Shown: positions 40,633 to 45,242 of the stretch, piece by piece
How the letters are laid out: each line of letters starts with the position of its first letter
Position numbering within the stretch: the stretch's first letter is position 1
DNA from: DATBIS01 sp036556805
Lineage (GTDB): Bacteria; Actinomycetota; UBA4738; HRBIN12
Direction: 5' to 3'
Assembly: GCA_036556805.1 (NCBI GenBank)
Contig: DATBIS010000027.1
Span: 1 to 45,242 of the forward strand
DNA: 45,242 nt
Position numbers and translations under genes: made by a program
Notes under the pieces: generated by a model
What the model was told of the DNA's origin: nothing
The model's input: only the letters and a program-made list of their open reading frames with translations
Databases searched by the model: none

Positions 40633-42871
40633 TCGTCACCGTGCTGGTCTGGTAGGCCTCGGTGCCGGCTTGCGGCGACTGGCTCACCACCGTGCCGGGT
40701 GGCTGGCTCGAGGTCGCAAGCTTCACGACCACGTAGAAGCCCGCGCCGCGCAGGCGCGCCTCGGCGGTCGTCTGGTCGAGCCCGATCACGGAGGGCACGG
40801 TCACCAACTGTGCGGACGTCGGGGTCCTGCAGATCTTCGTGGGCTGGGTGCCCTGGATGAACGGCAGCGTCTGGACGTTCTGCGGCAGCGTGTACTGGTT
40901 CGGCAAGCAGTACGGGTCCTGCGTGACGTCGACGGCCACCGACACGTAGTTCACCTCGGGCGTGGGGAACGACTTCTCGGGCATGCGCGCGGTCGCGGCG
41001 AGCATGAACTGCCGCCAGATCGAGGCCGGCCACGTCCCCCCGAACACCGTGATGCGCGTTCGTGGCGGCTGCATCGAGATCTGCCCCTTCGGAAATCCCA
41101 CCCACACGGCGACCGACAGCTGGGGCACGGCGCCGGCGAACCACGCGTCGCGGTACAGGTCCTCGGTTCCGGTCTTCCCGATCTGCGGGCGGCCGATGTT
41201 CGCCCCCGTGCCGGTGCCGTACAACACGACCTTCTGCAAGATGTCGTCGGCCGCCGCGATCACGTGCGGGTCGATCGCGAGCTTGGGTTCGAGGTCGGGC
41301 TCCCACAGGATGTCGCCGTGCGCGTCGGCGATACTCCTGATCGGCGTCGGCGTGGCCCGGTAGCCGCCGGCCGCAAAGGTTCCGTACGCCGACGCCATCT
41401 CGAGCGTATTCACCTCGTTCGCGCCGAGCACCGCGGAGTCGTACGGCAGCAGGGGCGTGCGCGGCTCGCTCGACCGGATGCAGCACCGGATGCCCATCTT
41501 CTTGGCGACGGCGACGACCTTGTCGGCGCCCACCTGGTCGATCACCTGCGCGTAGACCGTGTTCACCGAGTTGATCGTCCCTTGCTCGAGCGTCAGGCTG
41601 CCGTAGCCGCCGCCCTCCGCGTTCGTCACGTGCCAGACCGTCCCGTTGTCGAGCGGGATGTCGATCGAGGAGGGCGCCGAGAACCGCGTGCTCGGTGAGA
41701 TCCCGTTCTCGAGGGCCGCGACCAGCGCGAAGGGCTTGAAGGACGAACCCGCCTGCCGGCCCGTGCTACCTCCGGTCGCGAGGTTCACCCGGCCGACCGC
41801 GGAGTTCTGGCCCCAATAGTTGCGGCCGCCCACCATCGCCCGCACGTAGCCGTTGCGGGGGTCCACGGCCGTGAGCGCGCCGAAGGGATCGGTCTGGTAC
41901 GGAAGGATCTCCGCGACGGCGCGCTCGGCCTCCTGCTGCAACCGGAGATCGATCGTCGTGGTGATCCGGAGCCCCCCCTCGTACCAGAGCGCGAACCGCT
42001 GCGGGCAGCCGCTTCGGTAAGGCTCGTCCGGCGGACACGGGGATCCGAACGTCTTCTTCGGCAGCCTCGCCGACGTGAGGAACCAGCGGAACGTGAAGTC
42101 GACGAAGTACGGCGCGGGGTATCGCTGCTCGGAGCGTTTCGGGTCCAGCCGGATCGGCTGGCCGAGCGCGTGCGCGTGCGCCGACGGACCGATCATGCCG
42201 AGTTCGAGCATGCGGTCGAGCACCTCGTTGCGACGGTTGAGCGCGCGCGTGGGGTGGCGGATCGGGTCGAAGTCGTTGGGAGCGGCGATCAGTCCGGCGA
42301 GCATCGCCGACTGGGCGACGTTGAGTTCCTGGGCGTCGATGCCGAAGTAGGCCTTCGCGGCGGCCTGGATGCCGTAGGCGCCCTCGCCGAAGTAGATCGT
42401 GTTGAGGTACTTCGCAAGGATCTGCTCCTTGGTGAGCTCCTGCTCCAGCTGCCATGCGAGCGCCGCCTCGTCCATCTTGCGCCGCAGGGTCTGGTCGTTG
42501 CCGACGTAGAGGGTCTTCACGAGCTGCTGGGTGATCGTGGATCCACCCTCGACGATCCGGCCCGAGGTCGCGTCGATGTACGCCGCGCGGATGATCGCCT
42601 GCAGGTCGACCCCGTAGTGCGTCCAGAACCGCTGGTCCTCGATCGCGACCACCGCGTCCTTGATGGGCTGCGGCATCTCCGCGTAGGGGATCACGACGCG
42701 GTCTTGCTCGGAGTGGAGCTCCGTGATCAAGCTGCCGTCGGAGGCGAGCAGGAACGACGTCTGGGGCAGCCGCGTGATGCCTTGGCGCACCTCGTCGAGC
42801 TTGGGCAGGCCGCACGCCTGCGCGAGCAAGCCGAACGCGACGACACAGACGGTGAGCGGGCGCCACCTCAT
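40595..42871 (-). CDS. Bifunctional class A penicillin-binding protein with C-terminal PASTA domain
   Basis: Builds and cross-links peptidoglycan. From the ATG at 42871 the 758-residue protein has one N-terminal hydrophobic segment (about 5-20, ending in Cys). A GT51 glycosyltransferase follows (about 55-235): AIEDQRFWTHYGVD with catalytic Glu, GGSTITQQLVKTLY, RKMDEAALAWQLE, KYLNTIYFGEGAYGIQ. The transpeptidase has SxxK in GSSFKPF (about residue 376), SVN in NSVNTVYAQV and KTGT in IGKTGTEDLY. One PASTA repeat (VPSVIGLDQTTAEARLRGAG) ends the protein. A start 15 codons upstream (42916) is possible, but the closer ATG lies 9 bases behind a -10 box and gives a proper short anchor. No clear lipobox is seen before the Cys. 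Confidence 0.95.
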   Translation of the reverse strand: MRWRPLTVCVVAFGLLAQACGLPKLDEVRQGITRLPQTSFLLASDGSLITELHSEQDRVVIPYAEMPQPIKDAVVAIEDQRFWTHYGVDLQAIIRAAYIDATSGRIVEGGSTITQQLVKTLYVGNDQTLRRKMDEAALAWQLEQELTKEQILAKYLNTIYFGEGAYGIQAAAKAYFGIDAQELNVAQSAMLAGLIAAPNDFDPIRHPTRALNRRNEVLDRMLELGMIGPSAHAHALGQPIRLDPKRSEQRYPAPYFVDFTFRWFLTSARLPKKTFGSPCPPDEPYRSGCPQRFALWYEGGLRITTTIDLRLQQEAERAVAEILPYQTDPFGALTAVDPRNGYVRAMVGGRNYWGQNSAVGRVNLATGGSTGRQAGSSFKPFALVAALENGISPSTRFSAPSSIDIPLDNGTVWHVTNAEGGGYGSLTLEQGTINSVNTVYAQVIDQVGADKVVAVAKKMGIRCCIRSSEPRTPLLPYDSAVLGANEVNTLEMASAYGTFAAGGYRATPTPIRSIADAHGDILWEPDLEPKLAIDPHVIAAADDILQKVVLYGTGTGANIGRPQIGKTGTEDLYRDAWFAGAVPQLSVAVWVGFPKGQISMQPPRTRITVFGGTWPASIWRQFMLAATARMPEKSFPTPEVNYVSVAVDVTQDPYCLPNQYTLPQNVQTLPFIQGTQPTKICRTPTSAQLVTVPSVIGLDQTTAEARLRGAGFYVVVKLATSSQPPGTVVSQSPQAGTEAYQTSTVTITVAKDPTPPEG

Positions 42872-42924
42872 CGGAACGTCATGATAGGCCGGTCCTCGCA
42901 TCTGCACTGGTAGCATCCGCTTCC
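42872..42924. promoter_or_regulatory. Divergent overlapping promoters of the PBP and tyrS genes
   Basis: In 53 bases there is TATCAT on the minus strand (plus 42886-42881), 9 bases before the PBP ATG, and TAGCAT on the plus strand (42911-42916), 8 bases before the tyrS ATG. The two core promoters would overlap, and both transcripts would be almost leaderless. Confidence 0.5.
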
Positions 42925-44133
42925 ATGTCGGACGCCGAGGCGCTTCGTCTCCTGTCCTCCGCGACCTCGGCGATCGTTCCGGAGGAAGGCCTTCGCGAGA
43001 AGCTCTCTCGAGGACGACCCCTCCGCGTGAAGCTGGGGCTCGATCCCACCGCGCCCGCCGTCACGTTGGGTTGGGCGGTGGTACTCCGCAAGCTTCGACA
43101 ATTCCAGGACCTCGGTCACACGGCCGTGCTCATCGTCGGAGACTTCACCGCGCGCGTCGGGGATCCCTCGGGCACGTCGGACACACGGATCCGACTGTCG
43201 AAGGAAGCCGTCGACGGGTACGCCGACAACCTGCTCCACCAGTTCTGGAGGATCCTCGACGAGGACGCCACCGAGCTCCGCCGCAACTCCGAGTGGCTCG
43301 AGCCGATGGACATGGAGTCGATCCTTCGGCTCACGGCCGCGACGACGGTCGCGCGGGTGTTGGAGCGCGACGACTTCGCGAAGCGGTTCGCGGCCGAGCG
43401 CCCGATCTCGCTCATGGAGTTCCTGTACCCGCTGCTGCAGGCCTACGACTCGGTCGCGGTCGAGGCGGACGTCGAGCTGGGGGGGACCGACCAGCTCTTC
43501 AACCTGCTGATGGGGCGCGAGGTGCAGCGCGCGAACGGGCAGGAGCCCCAGGTGTGCCTGACGGTACCGCTGCTCGAGGGGACCGACGGCGTACAGAAAA
43601 TGAGCCAGTCGCTCGGCAACTACGTCGGGATCGACGAGCCGTCGCACGAGATGTTCGGCAAGCTCATGAGCATCCCCGACGGCCTCATCGCGAGGTACGT
43701 GCTGCTGTGCACCGACGGCGGCTCCGAGGAGGCCGAGCGGGTCGAGCGCGGGCTCGCCGACGGCACGCTGCACCCGAACGAGGCGAAGCGCGCCATGGCC
43801 CGCGCCGTCGTCGCCCAATACCACGGGGCGAACGCGGCGGGGGAGGCCGAGGAGCGATTCAACCTCGTCCACCGCGAGCACGAGGTGCCGGCCGAGGTGG
43901 AGGAGGCCGTGATCCCCGAGGACGCGCTCCGCGACGGCCGGGTCTGGCTGCCCCGGCTGCTGGTGGCCGTGGGCATGGCGGCCTCGAATGCGCAGGCGCG
44001 ACGCGACATCGAGGCGGGAGGCGTGCGCCTGGACGGGGAGCCGCTCACCGATCCCGAGGCCGAGCTGACCCCCGACGAGGTGCGGGGACACGTCCTGTCG
44101 GTCGGCCGCCGGAGGTTCGTCCGGCTGGTCTGA
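42925..44133 (+). CDS. tyrS: Tyrosyl-tRNA synthetase with altered class I signatures
   Basis: A 402-residue TyrRS of the TyrZ-like type. The catalytic core has KLGLDPTAP, LRKLRQFQDLGHTAVLIVGD, GDPSGTSDTR, LYPLLQAYDSVAVEADVELG and GTDQLFNLLMG. A C-terminal S4 RNA-binding domain (about 335-402) has VAVGMAASNAQARRDIEAGG. Two class I motifs deviate: HLGH (HIGH) is TLGW at residues 47-50, and KMSKS is KMSQS at 225-229. Everything else, including tyrosine-binding segments and length, is normal. It may be a working lineage variant or a paralogue; no other tyrS is in the window. Confidence 0.92.
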   Translation: MSDAEALRLLSSATSAIVPEEGLREKLSRGRPLRVKLGLDPTAPAVTLGWAVVLRKLRQFQDLGHTAVLIVGDFTARVGDPSGTSDTRIRLSKEAVDGYADNLLHQFWRILDEDATELRRNSEWLEPMDMESILRLTAATTVARVLERDDFAKRFAAERPISLMEFLYPLLQAYDSVAVEADVELGGTDQLFNLLMGREVQRANGQEPQVCLTVPLLEGTDGVQKMSQSLGNYVGIDEPSHEMFGKLMSIPDGLIARYVLLCTDGGSEEAERVERGLADGTLHPNEAKRAMARAVVAQYHGANAAGEAEERFNLVHREHEVPAEVEEAVIPEDALRDGRVWLPRLLVAVGMAASNAQARRDIEAGGVRLDGEPLTDPEAELTPDEVRGHVLSVGRRRFVRLV

Positions 44134-44178
44134 GCCGAGCGCGGGTTCGGGGCCGGCCGCGGACCGTGTTCCCGCCCG

Positions 44179-44206
44179 TTGACGCCCCTCCGCAGGGTGC
44201 TACAGT
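44179..44206 (+). promoter_or_regulatory. rRNA operon promoter
   Basis: TTGACG (44179-44184), a 16-base spacer and TACAGT (44201-44206) form the strongest core promoter in the window, about 270 bases before mature 16S. Confidence 0.7.
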
Positions 44207-44477
44207 ATGCGCTCGCACGACTCCCTCCCTGCGAGGTTCGTTCGCATGGTCGTCGTGCGCGCCGCACCTTGAGAACTGAACAGTGTGTCAAAAGCCAGTG
44301 CCTTTCCCGTCAGGCGAAGGGTGCGGTTCGCCGTGCCCCGATTCCTTGACGGAAGTACTGAAACCGTCCGGACACAATACGGGCGGGATCTGAGAAGCCG
44401 AGGGGCGATGCCATCGCCCCGGAGCGACTCTTCACAAGATGGTGACCTCCGAGCCCTCGGGCACGGGGCGATCGATC
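44207..44477 (+). promoter_or_regulatory. rRNA leader with antitermination-like and hairpin elements
   Basis: No gene is seen in the leader. TTGAGAACTGAACAGTGTG (about 44269-44287) resembles the boxA-adjacent sequence of actinobacterial rRNA leaders. A stem GGGGCGA (44402-44408)/TCGCCCC (44414-44420) follows, plausibly part of pre-16S processing or antitermination structure. TTGACG recurs at 44346 but has no well-spaced -10 box. Confidence 0.45.

Positions 44478-45242
<765 letters not shown>

Noticed and set aside
42775..42830. Lipoprotein signal (lipobox) at the Cys in LLAQACG of the penicillin-binding protein
   Set aside because: Positions -3 and -2 are Ala and Gln, which do not match a lipobox; a signal anchor is more likely.
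42872..42916. Upstream ATG (42916) as start of the penicillin-binding protein
   Set aside because: It would place the -10 box inside the coding region and add a polar stretch ahead of the membrane segment; the ATG at 42871 fits better.
44346..44379. Second rRNA promoter with TTGACG at 44346
   Set aside because: No TANNNT-like box occurs 16-18 bases downstream; CACAAT is about 21 bases away.

Overview
The window is one continuous stretch of high-GC chromosome (roughly 70 percent GC by eye) packed with housekeeping genes, almost all on the + strand and mostly joined by 4-base ATGA or GTGA start/stop overlaps. Gene content and order point to the phylum Actinomycetota. The runs carB-pyrK-pyrD-pyrF-mihF-gmk-rpoZ-coaBC-metK-priA-def-fmt-rsmB-rpe-rib and infC-rpmI-rplT-(TrmH)-pheS-pheT match the actinobacterial order. 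mihF is an actinobacteria-specific gene, and priA is the helicase-dead form typical of that phylum. Type IV pilus genes beside aroC and the 16S sequence suggest a deep-branching, possibly uncultured class; I cannot name it.

Layout: (1) 1-1652, end of a pilMNO-type pilus operon. (2) 1789-6987, aroC-aroK-aroB-aroQ, an M24 aminopeptidase, efp and nusB, with tatA convergent. (3) 7190-17098, pyrimidine operon pyrR-pyrB-pyrC-carA-carB-pyrK-pyrD-pyrF behind a PyrR-binding leader and an intrinsic terminator. (4) 17127-26991, mihF-gmk-rpoZ-coaBC, metK-priA, def, fmt-rsmB, rpe and a response regulator with a GGDEF-like domain. (5) 27028-31004, an FMN riboswitch and ribD-ribE-ribBA-ribH-cupin. (6) 31042-33822, infC-rpmI-rplT behind a small leaderless ORF, then a gene fusing a TrmH/SpoU RNA methyltransferase to a histidine-kinase module. 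(7) 33852-40632, pheST, argF, polX and mpg. (8) 40595-44133, a divergent pair: a bifunctional penicillin-binding protein with a PASTA domain (-) and tyrS (+). (9) 44179-45242, an rRNA promoter and leader and the first 765 or so bases of 16S rRNA, cut by the window end.

Signals beyond routine annotation: a single-ORF TrmH-histidine kinase fusion; infC with no ATG/GTG/TTG ahead of its conserved N-terminus, preceded by an in-frame leaderless 20-codon ORF whose stop lies inside the infC Shine-Dalgarno; a repeated TANNNT box 6-9 bases before the start codon at ten transcription units (leaderless or nearly leaderless transcripts); a PyrD whose catalytic Cys loop is replaced, paired with a PyrK lacking its usual glycine motif; and a TyrRS with altered HIGH and KMSKS signatures. 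No CRISPR array, insertion sequence, prophage or tRNA gene was recognised.
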